In this document: positions 54,619 to 63,439 of the stretch, one piece after another
Layout: the number at the start of each line of letters is the position of its first letter
How positions within the stretch are numbered: the first letter of the stretch is position 1
Assembly: GCA_958448165.1 (NCBI GenBank)
Contig: CAUDCW010000003.1
Location: 62,001 to 126,000 of the forward strand
Source of the DNA: an uncultured Oscillospiraceae bacterium
GTDB taxonomy: Bacteria > Bacillota > Clostridia > Oscillospirales > Acutalibacteraceae
Direction: 5' to 3'
DNA length: 64,000 nt
Made by a program: the position numbers and the translations under genes
The notes under the pieces: generated by a model
The model's input: the letters and a program-made list of their open reading frames with translations, nothing else
Database searches by the model: none
Told to the model about the DNA's origin: nothing

Positions 54619-55898
54619 TAGGCTTTTGTGATTTGCATTATGCAGTAAAGTCAATTTTCCTTGTGGTAACATTCGTTACAGTTTGTTTAAGCGCCTGCCT
54701 GTTGCCTCGTGCTTTCCTTAGAAAAAAGCTGATGCCGAAGCTGCTTGTACCTCTTTGCTTTTTGCTTGGCGGAGCAATGCTGATTATGTTTGCTGCTCAG
54801 GTAAAATCCGCACACCCTGCTTGGAGGACTTCGCCGATTGTTGAAGGTGTAACGGAATTGCCGATTATACTTCCAATTCTGCTTTTGCTTGCTATTATTG
54901 CAGTGCTTTTGATTATTGTAGTAAAGGAATGGCGGTTTGAAAGGAATTCCATCACTCGCTCGTCAGTAAAGGAAAGTCTTGATTATCTTAACACAGGTCT
55001 TTGCTTTGCTCACAAAAACGGTATGGTAATGCTTATAAATCACAGAATGAATAATCTAAGCCATACGATATTCGGCAGAGATTTACAGAATGCCAATGCG
55101 TTTTGGGAAAGCTTGAGTAACTGCGAAATACAGTCAGGTGTAACAAGGTTGTCTATGGGGGCAAATCCGTCTTTGCGCTTGCCGGATAAAACGGTGTGGA
55201 CCTTCACCCGTGAAGTGATTGACGGTATTATCCAGCTTACGGCGGCAGAAACGACACAACTGAATAAACTTACGGAAGAACTGAAAGAAAAGAACGCAGA
55301 GCTTTCTGTTATGAATGAGCGTCTGCGAAAGTACGGCGAGAATGTTGATGAGCTAACACGAGAAAAAGAGCGTTTGGAAACAAAAGCCCGTATTCACAGA
55401 GAGCTTGGTCAGGCGTTGCTCTCAACACGCCGCTATTTGCGCAGCGAGAGTGACAATCCTCAGGAGCTGCTGAATATGTTAAAGCGCAATATTGCAATGC
55501 TTCGTATGGAATCGGAAATGCCGAAAAATGATGAGCCGCTGGATATGCTTATGAAAGCCGCACACTCTGCCGGAATTAAAGTTGAAATTGCAGGGCAGAT
55601 GCCAAAGCAGGAGGATGCAAATCGACTGTTTTTTGAAGCTGCCACAGAAGCGCTTACCAATGCAGTACGGCACGCCGATGCAAAAATGCTTCGTATTGCG
55701 TTCTCGGAAGATAATACGGCATATTCCGTTTGCTTTACGAATGACGGCAATCAACCGCAGAATAAGATTGTTGAGGGCGGCGGTCTTGGCTCTCTCAGAC
55801 AAAAAACAGAACAAATCGGTGGAACAATGGAATTGTTGTATCAACCTGAATTTGTTCTCAAACTAACCGTTCCAAAGAAAAGAGGTGACAACCTGTGA
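54615..55898 (+). CDS. Histidine kinase with two N-terminal helices and PAS-like domain
   Basis: This 427-aa kinase has two or three N-terminal helices (about 10-105), a PAS-like region with NTGLCFAHKNGMVMLIN (about 120-205), a coiled coil (210-260), a HisKA_3-type region with His in KARIHRELGQALL near 263, an N box EAATEALTNAVRHADA near 345 and a G box GGGLGSLRQ near 394. It is therefore a complete NarX/DesK-like kinase. Its start overlaps the 7TM gene and its stop overlaps the regulator gene (GTGA). It should phosphorylate that regulator. Confidence 0.85.
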   Translation: MIGFCDLHYAVKSIFLVVTFVTVCLSACLLPRAFLRKKLMPKLLVPLCFLLGGAMLIMFAAQVKSAHPAWRTSPIVEGVTELPIILPILLLLAIIAVLLIIVVKEWRFERNSITRSSVKESLDYLNTGLCFAHKNGMVMLINHRMNNLSHTIFGRDLQNANAFWESLSNCEIQSGVTRLSMGANPSLRLPDKTVWTFTREVIDGIIQLTAAETTQLNKLTEELKEKNAELSVMNERLRKYGENVDELTREKERLETKARIHRELGQALLSTRRYLRSESDNPQELLNMLKRNIAMLRMESEMPKNDEPLDMLMKAAHSAGIKVEIAGQMPKQEDANRLFFEAATEALTNAVRHADAKMLRIAFSEDNTAYSVCFTNDGNQPQNKIVEGGGLGSLRQKTEQIGGTMELLYQPEFVLKLTVPKKRGDNL

Positions 55899-56518
55899 TA
55901 AATGTTCTGATTGTTGAAGATGATCCTATGGCAAGACAGCTACTTGAAATCTACATAAACACAAGTGAAAAGTACAACCATATTCAGTCCGTTGAAAGTG
56001 CGGCGCTGGCTGAGTTCTGCTGTCGTACAAATAAGGTGGATGTCATTCTGATGGATGTATGTACGGCTATGAACGCAAGTGGATTGGACGCTGCTGAAAA
56101 AATCAAAAAGAGTTTTCCTGACACGAAGGTCATTATTATTACAAGTCAGCCTGAGTGCAGTTTTATTGACAGAGCGCACAAAGTGGGCGTTGACAGCTTT
56201 TGGTACAAGAGCTCCAAAGCAGAAGAAATACTGTCGGTCATAGACCGTACCGTGGCAGGAGAACAGGTATATCCCGAATCTACCCCGTCCCTTAAGCTGG
56301 GAGATACATTCAGCGAAAACCTTACCAACCGTGAACTTGAGGTTCTTCGGGAATTGGTTGCAGGCGAGTCTGACGCCGCTATTGCCGAAAAGCTGTTTAT
56401 GTCACTTCGCACAGTAAAAGGGCACATTCAGAGTATGAGGGAAAAAACAGGATTCAGAAACCGCACCGAGCTTGCCGTCCGAGCAAGGGAAAGCGGTTTG
56501 GTAATAAACAATAAATAA
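55895..56518 (+). CDS. LuxR/NarL-type response regulator
   Basis: This 207-aa regulator has a receiver with acidic pair EDD (8-10), phospho-Asp in VILMDVCTA near 53 and Lys in YKSSKAEEIL near 109. The HTH is near 145-200 (LTNRELEVLRELVAGES and LFMSLRTVKGHIQSMR). GTG start, coupled to the kinase. It is the output of the 7TM-kinase pair. Its targets may include the promoters that share the repeated box at 56579 and 58528; that link is inferred. Confidence 0.92.
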   Translation: MINVLIVEDDPMARQLLEIYINTSEKYNHIQSVESAALAEFCCRTNKVDVILMDVCTAMNASGLDAAEKIKKSFPDTKVIIITSQPECSFIDRAHKVGVDSFWYKSSKAEEILSVIDRTVAGEQVYPESTPSLKLGDTFSENLTNRELEVLRELVAGESDAAIAEKLFMSLRTVKGHIQSMREKTGFRNRTELAVRARESGLVINNK

Positions 56519-56534
56519 TCAAATTTTTCACATT

Positions 56535-56570
56535 AAGTGTCGTCTGAAAAGGCGGCACTTTTTCTTTTTC
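56535..56570 (+). terminator. Terminator of the sensor operon
   Basis: A 10-bp stem with G-T pairs (AAGTGTCGTC / GGCGGCACTT) and loop TGAAAA is followed by TTTCTTTTT. Confidence 0.8.
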
Positions 56571-56577
56571 CTGTATA

Positions 56578-56636
56578 GTTTGCACTAAAGTACGATGTTG
56601 TGGACTATATAAATCTGTATAATAAAATGTGTAAAG
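56578..56636 (+). promoter_or_regulatory. Repeated promoter-type box, copy 2
   Basis: This ~58-base stretch starts TTTGCACTAAAGTACGATG and includes TATAAT at 56618-56623. About 90% of it recurs at 58528-58583. No good -35 lies 17 bases before the TATAAT, so the upstream box may be an activator site. Confidence 0.6.
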
Positions 56637-56637
56637 T

Positions 56638-56658
56638 GATTTAATCGGTGTTGCCCTA
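56638..56658. repeat. Solo end of the TIR element
   Basis: GATTTAATCGGTGTTGCCCT matches the right end of the elements at 44631 and 52129 with two differences. No matching left end lies within the preceding 100 bases. Confidence 0.6.
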
Positions 56659-56714
56659 TAAAACCCATAAGTATTTTGCGGTAATCGGTGAAATAGTTAT
56701 TCGGGAGGCTTTGA

Positions 56715-57365
56715 ATGGAAATAATTATCTTTTTGTTGTCGGTCTTTTTGATGTTGGTATGTATTGCCGTTTTCTGTTATATAGGTCACAATGCAAAGGA
56801 AAATCCGAGATATACAGGCATGCCCGACCCGGAGTTTGTTCGCAGACAGAAGACTGTTAATCAGGTTAATATGGTGTATGGTACAGACAAATTTCCGATA
56901 ACGCTTTATAAGCCGGATGATGCCTACTTTACTATTCCACCCGGGATTGCCCTTAATGCAGGAGAAAGAGTATGGCTTCGGGCGAATGATTCGTCTTGGA
57001 GTGCAGAGGTTTTTGGCGTGGTATGTTTTGAGAATAGTTTACAAAGCGAAGCTTTCGTGGAGTATTACTATAAAGGTGAGTTGAGCAATTCTGATGAAGA
57101 GCTTGAATATTTCCGTCAGGAAGTAACTGACCTTGGTATTACATATATGAACAAACCGGTAAAGCGGATAAAAAGCACATATAAAAAATCAAATGAAAAA
57201 AAGACAAACGAGGCGTGTTTTGTCGGATTTGAATTTGACAATACAAGCAACGGTGTTCCCTTTGGCAGAGGTCTTATGGGATTTAAGATATACAGTATCA
57301 AAAAAGAAATTTCAGCCGGTTACATCAAAGGTATGTTTTGCGAGCTGTTCTATCCCGAAAGATAA
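56715..57365 (+). CDS. Membrane-anchored protein of unknown function
   Basis: This 216-aa protein has one N-terminal helix (residues 2-24) without a lipobox, then a soluble domain. GGGAGG precedes the ATG. Visible features are a VWLRANDSSWSAEVFGVVC strand region near 87 and basic stretches near 150 and in the tail. The orientation suggests a cytoplasmic or external domain with one anchor. No family recognised. It starts the unit that runs to the receiver-like gene. Confidence 0.55.
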   Translation: MEIIIFLLSVFLMLVCIAVFCYIGHNAKENPRYTGMPDPEFVRRQKTVNQVNMVYGTDKFPITLYKPDDAYFTIPPGIALNAGERVWLRANDSSWSAEVFGVVCFENSLQSEAFVEYYYKGELSNSDEELEYFRQEVTDLGITYMNKPVKRIKSTYKKSNEKKTNEACFVGFEFDNTSNGVPFGRGLMGFKIYSIKKEISAGYIKGMFCELFYPER

Positions 57366-57418
57366 TTTGTAAGGAAGTTCTTTTATAATTATATAAATAA
57401 CACACAGGAGGTTTAGTT

Positions 57419-57856
57419 ATGAATTATATTGGAAAATGGGTTTTTGATTCTATAGGAATGCATGATGATGAAAAGGGTATGATTTACTTAAACGCTGATG
57501 AATATCTTGCATCACCTATGCCCTATATTGATGAAACTGATGAAGAAGCAGTTGCCGATGAAATGGACGAAAGAAAGAAAACTATCGGTATGCAGGTGAA
57601 AATCTGTGATGACAGCAAACTGTATTTTCTTATACCTGTACCTGACGGAGTATCAGAAGCAGAGCTTAAAGAGGTGATAAACACGGGAGAGCTTATGCTT
57701 ATTGACGATATGCTGACCGATAAAGCAATAGCTTGGGAAGAAAGAGACGGCGAGCTTTGGTATGATACCGGTATAGGAGACGATTCGTGGGCAAAGGCAA
57801 TAGACGAAAACGGTTTTTTCACAATTATAACAATGAGATTTAAAAAGATTGATTAA
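57419..57856 (+). CDS. Acidic small protein beginning YIGKW
   Basis: This 145-aa, strongly acidic cytoplasmic protein has a start (NYIGKWVFDSIGM) that recalls lipocalin-like domains, a PMPYIDETDEEAVADEM stretch near 38, and a C-terminal WEERDGELWYDTGIG segment. AGGAGG precedes the ATG. A broken paralogue sits at 50393 next to another receiver-like gene, so the pair of families travels together. I do not know a characterised homologue. Confidence 0.6.
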   Translation: MNYIGKWVFDSIGMHDDEKGMIYLNADEYLASPMPYIDETDEEAVADEMDERKKTIGMQVKICDDSKLYFLIPVPDGVSEAELKEVINTGELMLIDDMLTDKAIAWEERDGELWYDTGIGDDSWAKAIDENGFFTIITMRFKKID

Positions 57857-57869
57857 CGGAGGTTTTGTT

Positions 57870-58469
57870 ATGGGAATTTTTGATTCGCTAATGAAAGCAG
57901 CAGAAAACACGATTAAAAAAGAGGCTACAAAAGTAGTAACCGGTGCGGCTCAATCTATAGGAAAGGGCAAAAATCGTTCTGAACGCTTTACCTTTTCTTC
58001 TCTTCCGACAAGCTTGAGTAAACTGCAGGCTCTGCCCGAAGCAACGCTTGATTCGCCTTTCAAAACAGTGGCCTTAACTCTTGCTGTACTTTGCAGATAT
58101 GAAGAGGATTGTAATGCAACATTTGAAATGCTTGATTTTCTCAAAGGACCCGAAAATGTAAGTGCATACGAAAAGCAGTTTATCAAAGAACGGCTTGAAG
58201 ATAAATTCTATAAGCCTTTCTCGTTTTTTAACGGTGCAACTCCCGAAAACGGATATAAGCCATCAACACCATATACCATAGCCATATACGAAAACCCATA
58301 TTCGTTTGACAATGAAAATTGGGCAACTCTCTGGGTTAAAAGCGGTGGCGGTGATAATATGAGGTCTATAAAGCTTCGCAAAAAGCCATCTACAGGACAA
58401 TGGTTTTTAAACGAAATTCAATGCCTTTCTGATATAAGAGTGCCTGTAAGTGAAGATCCATGGGCGTAA
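57870..58469 (+). CDS. DUF6935-like protein
   Basis: This 199-aa soluble protein starts MGIFDSLMKAAENTIKK with an amphipathic helix. The middle has a helical segment (FKTVALTLAVLCRYEEDCNA), and the C-terminus contains YTIAIYENPYSF and an ATLWVKSGGGDNMR strand pair, as in the DUF6935 family. The ATG at 57870 has GGAGG eight bases upstream; it is nested against the previous stop (57856). Function unknown. Confidence 0.6.
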   Translation: MGIFDSLMKAAENTIKKEATKVVTGAAQSIGKGKNRSERFTFSSLPTSLSKLQALPEATLDSPFKTVALTLAVLCRYEEDCNATFEMLDFLKGPENVSAYEKQFIKERLEDKFYKPFSFFNGATPENGYKPSTPYTIAIYENPYSFDNENWATLWVKSGGGDNMRSIKLRKKPSTGQWFLNEIQCLSDIRVPVSEDPWA

Positions 58470-58476
58470 CTAAAAA

Positions 58477-58511
58477 ATATGCTGCCGAAAGTTTTTTTGA
58501 CGGCAGCATAT
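58477..58511. terminator. Hairpin after the DUF6935-like gene
   Basis: A perfect 11-bp stem (ATATGCTGCCG / CGGCAGCATAT) with 13-base loop. The T-run lies on the minus-strand side, so termination in the plus direction is uncertain. Confidence 0.6.
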
Positions 58512-58526
58512 AGTTTACCTGAAATA

Positions 58527-58583
58527 TTTACACTAAAGTACGATGTGCCGGACTGTATAAATCTGTATAATAAAATGCGTAAA
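58527..58583 (+). promoter_or_regulatory. Repeated promoter-type box, copy 3
   Basis: It begins TTTACACTAAAGTACGATG and contains the same TATAAT-bearing end as copy 2, 25 bases before the receiver-like gene. It is placed where a promoter for that gene should be. Confidence 0.65.
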
Positions 58584-58607
58584 GGTATCACAAGGAGATA
58601 AAAAGAG

Positions 58608-58997
58608 ATGAAAAACATCGTTGTCTGCATCGGAAACGGTCTGCTATCCGAGGCAATTATTAATATGCTCAAAAACAGTGGCGAATTTAAGCCTTTTCGT
58701 GTTCTGATTCAGAAAAAGAGCAATATAGCAAATGACTGTGAAGCCCTATCTGCCGACATCCTTCTGTTGGATGTGTCTTATGCTTCCGGCACGACTATGG
58801 AGACACGATTAAATGAAGTAAAGCAAGTAAGGGAAAAAACTCCTTCGTGTAAACTCGTAATGCTGTGCGATGAAAACTCAGCACCCGACATTGCCCGAGA
58901 GGTAGCCAATGCGAAAAAAGATGGGCTGATAGACGCTTTCTTTTATTCATCATCTGTAACCGAAAAATATCTGACAGCGGCGCTATCTACCCTTTAA
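58608..58997 (+). CDS. Stand-alone receiver-like protein
   Basis: This 129-aa protein has a receiver-like pattern of alternating strands and helices. The phospho-site position is LLLDVSYAS (Asp), but the N-terminal acidic pair is missing (IVVCIGNG) and no KP motif is seen; the end is AKKDGLIDAFFYSSS. AAGGAG precedes the ATG. It has no output domain. Relatives at 50000 and 6474 have Glu at the same position. It may be a phosphate shuttle or a docking protein for the kinase pair upstream. Confidence 0.65.
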   Translation: MKNIVVCIGNGLLSEAIINMLKNSGEFKPFRVLIQKKSNIANDCEALSADILLLDVSYASGTTMETRLNEVKQVREKTPSCKLVMLCDENSAPDIAREVANAKKDGLIDAFFYSSSVTEKYLTAALSTL

Positions 58998-59145
58998 CGA
59001 AAAAATGAACGGCTGTCCCAATGGTTTTATTAAGAGGCGGTGGTATATATTGACAAGATATCTCTATTATACCACTTCTTTGTAAACTTTTCTACCTATT
59101 TGCTCTGTGCGGTATCACCTTATATCTTAGTGAAGGAGAATATTT

Positions 59146-62100
59146 ATGAAAAATAATTTTCACAAAAAGCTTTTAAGCATTATTTTGACGGCAATGCTGA
59201 TTTTAGCCACAATTCCTTTTAGCTGTATTTCCGTGCTTGCTGAGGAAGCTGAAGCGACCGTTTTGTATGCGAGTCAAATCTCAAATGGCACACACCTTAC
59301 CCTTAACTCGGATACTGAGCTTATAATGGATAAGGAGCTTTACATTAAATCCATTACAGGAGACTACAACCTTACAGTAACCGGTAGTGAGTCCCTGAAT
59401 ATTACAAACGCTGAGCGAACTATTGAGGTTCATGATTTCATCTGCCATGCTCCGCTAATTGTTACTTCTACATCTAAAAAATATGATGAACCAACAATTA
59501 AAGTTTTTAGATTTTCTGTATACGGTTCTAAGCTTGTGATTTACGGTAATTATCCTCTTGACGCCACTTATATAACTATAAAGTCAAAAGCCGTTAACAT
59601 AAGGGCACTTAAAGAATGCGGAATGACTGCTTTTTATGACACTTATATTAACTGTGAAACTATGGAAATTAATTCCGAAAATACTGCTATACGTTCACGA
59701 AATTGTGTAACCGTTATAGCTTCAAAATACTGCATAATTAATTCCAATATGGACGGTATTGCTACATCAGTGTCTCTTATGCCGGACAATAATATCTACC
59801 TTGGCGGAAGAATAATCATAAACGCTGAAAGATTTGGTTTAAGTACCAATAATGGCAGTATTTATTCAAAGGGCTCACCAAGCGGTGATGCAAGGCAGCT
59901 TCCCGCCTTGGAGCAGCTTCATATTACTGCCGATGAACCAATATCAGCAGAGGGTGCAATTAATTTACGTTGCGCTGATGCTAAAATTACTGCAACAGGA
60001 AATGATGAGCCTGCTATTAAAGGTCGTTCAACCTATCTTGGCGGTGTTTATGATATTAAAACCAACGGCGGTCACGGTGTATTTGGACAACGGGGTATAA
60101 GTCATTTTTATAGCGGATATTTTAAAATGTCAGGACCTAAAGGGGACTATTCAGCAGTTAAATGTATAGAACTGATAATTGATGAAGGATTATCGGTTCA
60201 TACCCCTCAAGGAGCTACTTATGATTCGGAGGGTATATATGACAGTAACGGCAATCCCGCAAAAGAGGTGGAAATTTACAGCATTATGGATTCAATGGAA
60301 ATTGAAATGCATAAGCCTGTTGCAGGAATGAAGCCTGTCAGTGATATCAGAGTGCTTATTGGTGCTTTTCCCTTGCCGAGTAACTGTAGATTATCAGAAA
60401 TTAAATGGTATGAAAACGATAACCGTATGACAGAGGGTATGGTTTTCACAGCAGGAAAAGAATACCGTGCCGAGGTTGTAATATACACTACAAATTATTT
60501 ATGTTTCCCCAGTGGTTATATGGGAAAGGTTAACGGAAAAAAAGTAGGCACAGGTCTTTCCAATCATAATATGACAATCCACCTAAGACCTAACTTTGGT
60601 ACCTGCCCCAAAGCAGTTGAAGAGGTAGCTTTAAATATCGCCACCCCTGTTCAAAACAATAAGCCTTCAACAGCAGTTACTGCTTCAAGCAGTGCATATT
60701 ATGTACCCGCTAACAGTGTTGAATGGGAAGTATTCAGTTCTCAAACTCAAACCTATATCCCCATGATAACCTCTACATTTAAAGGCGGAAGGCATTATAA
60801 GGTTTCCTTTGATGTTGTTGCTAATAGCGGTTACGGTTTCCCTGTTGAATTAATTAATCCTTTTGACTTTGATTCCTGCGTTACTGCTACAGTTAACGGC
60901 AAACCTGCTTATGTTTATGCTGTTGAGGAGGCTTCAACCTCTAAAATACGAGTATCTATGCTCTTTGGCGAATGTAATGATACTATTATTGAGTATATTA
61001 GAATTGAGGTAACACCGCCAAAAGCAGGCGAACACCCTGACTATACTGCAAGAGCTCTCGGCACAGGATACAGTATTGATACAAGCCACAACAGTTATTA
61101 TGATGCTTATTGGGCAAATCAAAAGTGGTACTATGTTAAAAACGGTGTTTCCTGGTGGGATGTAACCAACGGCCGTTATGATTATGTTTATGAAAAAGAT
61201 GTATTTTTACCCGACCATAATTATCAGTGTGAGGTTTATGTTAGGAGGGATGGCGAGTATGAGTTTGTAAACGACACTTCCACAAATCCTACAACCTTCC
61301 CTACTGTTACAGTAAACGAAGGAATCGGTTACCCTACCACAGAAGGTTCAGGCCTTCAATTTGAACAAAAGGTTAAACGTGCATTCAGTTGTTCAGAGCA
61401 AACGTTAAGTAAAGTTGGTGTTATAGAGCTTTCTCAACCAATAGCAGGCGGCACACCCGATTATGTTGCCACCACCCTTGCACCTCATCTTTACGAAGTT
61501 ACTAAAATAACCTGGTATGATGCATTAGGCGAAGAACTACCTGCCAATACAACCTTTATCGCCGGTATGGTTTATAGGGTAGATGTGCAAATTGAAACAA
61601 ACATTGTTGTGGATAATAACATAGACTATCGGGTTGCTTATTTCGATTGCTTTACAGGTAAAACAAAAACATCGTTAAACGGCGTAGAGCTTGAAATGAT
61701 TAACTCTAAGGATGCCAATAAAGAAGATTTAGAAGAATATTTTAACCATGCATATTATACTTTTGCTAACAAACCTATAAACCTGTGCTACACCTTTAAG
61801 CCCGCACCGCGACCCACTACCGGCGATATTACCGTTTCCGGCACAGCCACCAGCTTCGGCAGCAATACCAATGATGTGACCATTCAGCTTATCAAGAGTG
61901 GCGAACCCGAGGCATCTTACGAGACTGTTGTCAAGGGCAAAATCGCTGAGTATTCCATCGAAGGCGTTTCCGCCGGTACCTACACCATGAAGGTGATGAA
62001 GAACAACCACGTCACCCGTGAGTACACCGTAGTTGTCGGTAACAGCTCCGTTATTCAGGATGTGAAGATTTGCCTGTTGGGTGATGTTAATATGGATGGA

Positions 62101-62268
62101 AAGATTAGTGTGCTTGATGCGATCATGGTTCAAAAGGCGGCTTTAAGCTCAATGTCGCTTGACGATTACCGAAGTGAGCTTGCAAGCGTCAGGGGCGAGT
62201 CAAGCCTCGGTGTGCTTGATGCAATCTTGATTCAAAAGCACGCATTAGGTCTTATTGATAAGTTTTAA
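59146..62268 (+). CDS. Large secreted protein with C-terminal dockerin
   Basis: This 1040-aa protein has a signal peptide (1-32, cleavage near VLAEEA) and an N-terminal region (about 40-390) of repeated short strands like a right-handed beta-helix. Three related beta-sandwich modules of about 130 residues follow from about 395, each opening near AGxxP and containing ITWYD/IKWYEND-type segments. A CnaB/carboxypeptidase-like module starts at about 890. A dockerin (about 980-1040) closes the protein; its first calcium loop is DVNMDGKISVLD, while the second is degenerate (RGESSLGVLD). A dockerin attaches proteins to cohesin scaffolds. GAAGGAG precedes the ATG. The substrate is unknown and no glycoside hydrolase domain is recognised. 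Confidence 0.8.
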   Translation: MKNNFHKKLLSIILTAMLILATIPFSCISVLAEEAEATVLYASQISNGTHLTLNSDTELIMDKELYIKSITGDYNLTVTGSESLNITNAERTIEVHDFICHAPLIVTSTSKKYDEPTIKVFRFSVYGSKLVIYGNYPLDATYITIKSKAVNIRALKECGMTAFYDTYINCETMEINSENTAIRSRNCVTVIASKYCIINSNMDGIATSVSLMPDNNIYLGGRIIINAERFGLSTNNGSIYSKGSPSGDARQLPALEQLHITADEPISAEGAINLRCADAKITATGNDEPAIKGRSTYLGGVYDIKTNGGHGVFGQRGISHFYSGYFKMSGPKGDYSAVKCIELIIDEGLSVHTPQGATYDSEGIYDSNGNPAKEVEIYSIMDSMEIEMHKPVAGMKPVSDIRVLIGAFPLPSNCRLSEIKWYENDNRMTEGMVFTAGKEYRAEVVIYTTNYLCFPSGYMGKVNGKKVGTGLSNHNMTIHLRPNFGTCPKAVEEVALNIATPVQNNKPSTAVTASSSAYYVPANSVEWEVFSSQTQTYIPMITSTFKGGRHYKVSFDVVANSGYGFPVELINPFDFDSCVTATVNGKPAYVYAVEEASTSKIRVSMLFGECNDTIIEYIRIEVTPPKAGEHPDYTARALGTGYSIDTSHNSYYDAYWANQKWYYVKNGVSWWDVTNGRYDYVYEKDVFLPDHNYQCEVYVRRDGEYEFVNDTSTNPTTFPTVTVNEGIGYPTTEGSGLQFEQKVKRAFSCSEQTLSKVGVIELSQPIAGGTPDYVATTLAPHLYEVTKITWYDALGEELPANTTFIAGMVYRVDVQIETNIVVDNNIDYRVAYFDCFTGKTKTSLNGVELEMINSKDANKEDLEEYFNHAYYTFANKPINLCYTFKPAPRPTTGDITVSGTATSFGSNTNDVTIQLIKSGEPEASYETVVKGKIAEYSIEGVSAGTYTMKVMKNNHVTREYTVVVGNSSVIQDVKICLLGDVNMDGKISVLDAIMVQKAALSSMSLDDYRSELASVRGESSLGVLDAILIQKHALGLIDKF

Positions 62269-62311
62269 ATATTAGTCAAAATAAATTAGAATTCTCAGGA
62301 GGAATTAAATC

Positions 62312-62788
62312 ATGAAAAAATTAGCAGTAATCTTTATGGCACTTATTATGACAGCTTCTCTTGCAGCCTGTAGCGGCAACGGCGGTGAAACATCCGACAA
62401 CAGCTCTTCAATAAGCTCACAGTCCGGCAACAGCAGTTCAAATGAAAGTTCCTCAGGGGCAAAGGCAGACCTTTCAAACCCTTCTGTTGTGGTTGAGTTC
62501 GGCGATTTTGATGCTGTTGAGAAGTTAGCAAAAGATATGCAGAATTTCGCAGTTGAAGAAAATACGGTAATTAAAATCACCGGCTTGTATTCCTGCCCGG
62601 GTACTACTCCGAGCATTGTTGAAGATGACGGTACAGGGAAAACTAAAAAAGGAATTAGTATGTTCCTTGAAGACGGAATTGAAAAGCCTGCTGACGGTAC
62701 AAAAATTGAGGCTGTAGGCGTTGCCGTTAAGGGAGAATACTTTATGGAATTCCACGTGTCTGCTGACGGATTTAAGGTGTTGGAATAA
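62312..62788 (+). CDS. Lipoprotein with OB-fold-like domain
   Basis: This 158-aa lipoprotein has a signal peptide and lipobox LAAC (Cys20), a serine-rich linker (about 24-50) and a C-terminal domain with strand pattern ending in GTKIEAVGVAVKGEYFMEF, similar to tRNA_anti-like/OB-fold domains of clostridial lipoproteins. GGAGG precedes the ATG. It follows the dockerin gene by 43 bases and may be cotranscribed. Confidence 0.7.
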   Translation: MKKLAVIFMALIMTASLAACSGNGGETSDNSSSISSQSGNSSSNESSSGAKADLSNPSVVVEFGDFDAVEKLAKDMQNFAVEENTVIKITGLYSCPGTTPSIVEDDGTGKTKKGISMFLEDGIEKPADGTKIEAVGVAVKGEYFMEFHVSADGFKVLE

Positions 62789-62858
62789 GCTTTTAGTCCG
62801 GACAGATAAAGACAAGAAATCCGGTCAAAATTTCATCATAAATTTAGGTAGGTAAAAA

Positions 62859-62898
62859 CAGACACCGACACGCTGAATCAACAGCCGGTCGGTGTCTG
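62859..62898 (+). terminator. Terminator after the lipoprotein gene
   Basis: A perfect 11-bp stem (CAGACACCGAC / GTCGGTGTCTG) is followed by ATTTATTT. Confidence 0.75.
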
Positions 62899-62959
62899 AT
62901 TTATTTACATAAATTATTCAAGATTTTTGCCCGTCATTATATCCCTTTTCAAATAGCCG

Positions 62960-63439
62960 ATGCAAGGCTTTTTTATCCTTTTACAAAGCATCGATACCAC
63001 AGGTATCATCCGGAGATTAATCGGAACACGAGAACACGTAGGAACAGCAAATTCCTATTTCTCTAAATATTTTACATATTTTTATTTCGCAGATTGTACT
63101 TGGAAAATGACTGCAGACAGTGCAGAGAATCCGAATATGCTTTTGCCTGATGAAATGAACTTGCTCATTGAGATGATAAAATCAGAAAAATATTTCAACG
63201 GAAGCAATGCAGAATTACTTGAACGCTACAATGCTTATTCAGGCAAAAATCTTTCGGCTCGTATTCTCAAGAGGATGTTGAACAAGTGGAAGTATGATCT
63301 GAATGACAATCACATTTATTTCAAATCGTATAAGGAAAACAACATTAGAAAGGTTGAAGTAAAGTATGATTGTGAGATTGATGATTCGGACAGTGAGTAC
63401 GTCAGGTGCGATAAGTACGATGAAAATATAGCTGTCTGA
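62960..63439 (+). pseudogene. C-terminal remnant of a mobile-element AAA/RepA-type protein
   Basis: The useful part of this 159-codon frame starts near 63105: MTADSAENPNMLLPDEMNLL followed by AELLERYNAYSGKNLSARIL and an end rich in basic residues. This resembles the C-terminal winged-helix part of AAA ATPases/RepA-like proteins of integrative elements. The first ~45 residues look unrelated and no ATPase motif is present. The call is from pattern only. Confidence 0.45.

Noticed and set aside
62960..63104. The first ~45 codons of the 159-codon frame as part of a real protein
   Set aside because: There is no ribosome site and the composition changes at about 63105; only the later part looks like a protein domain.
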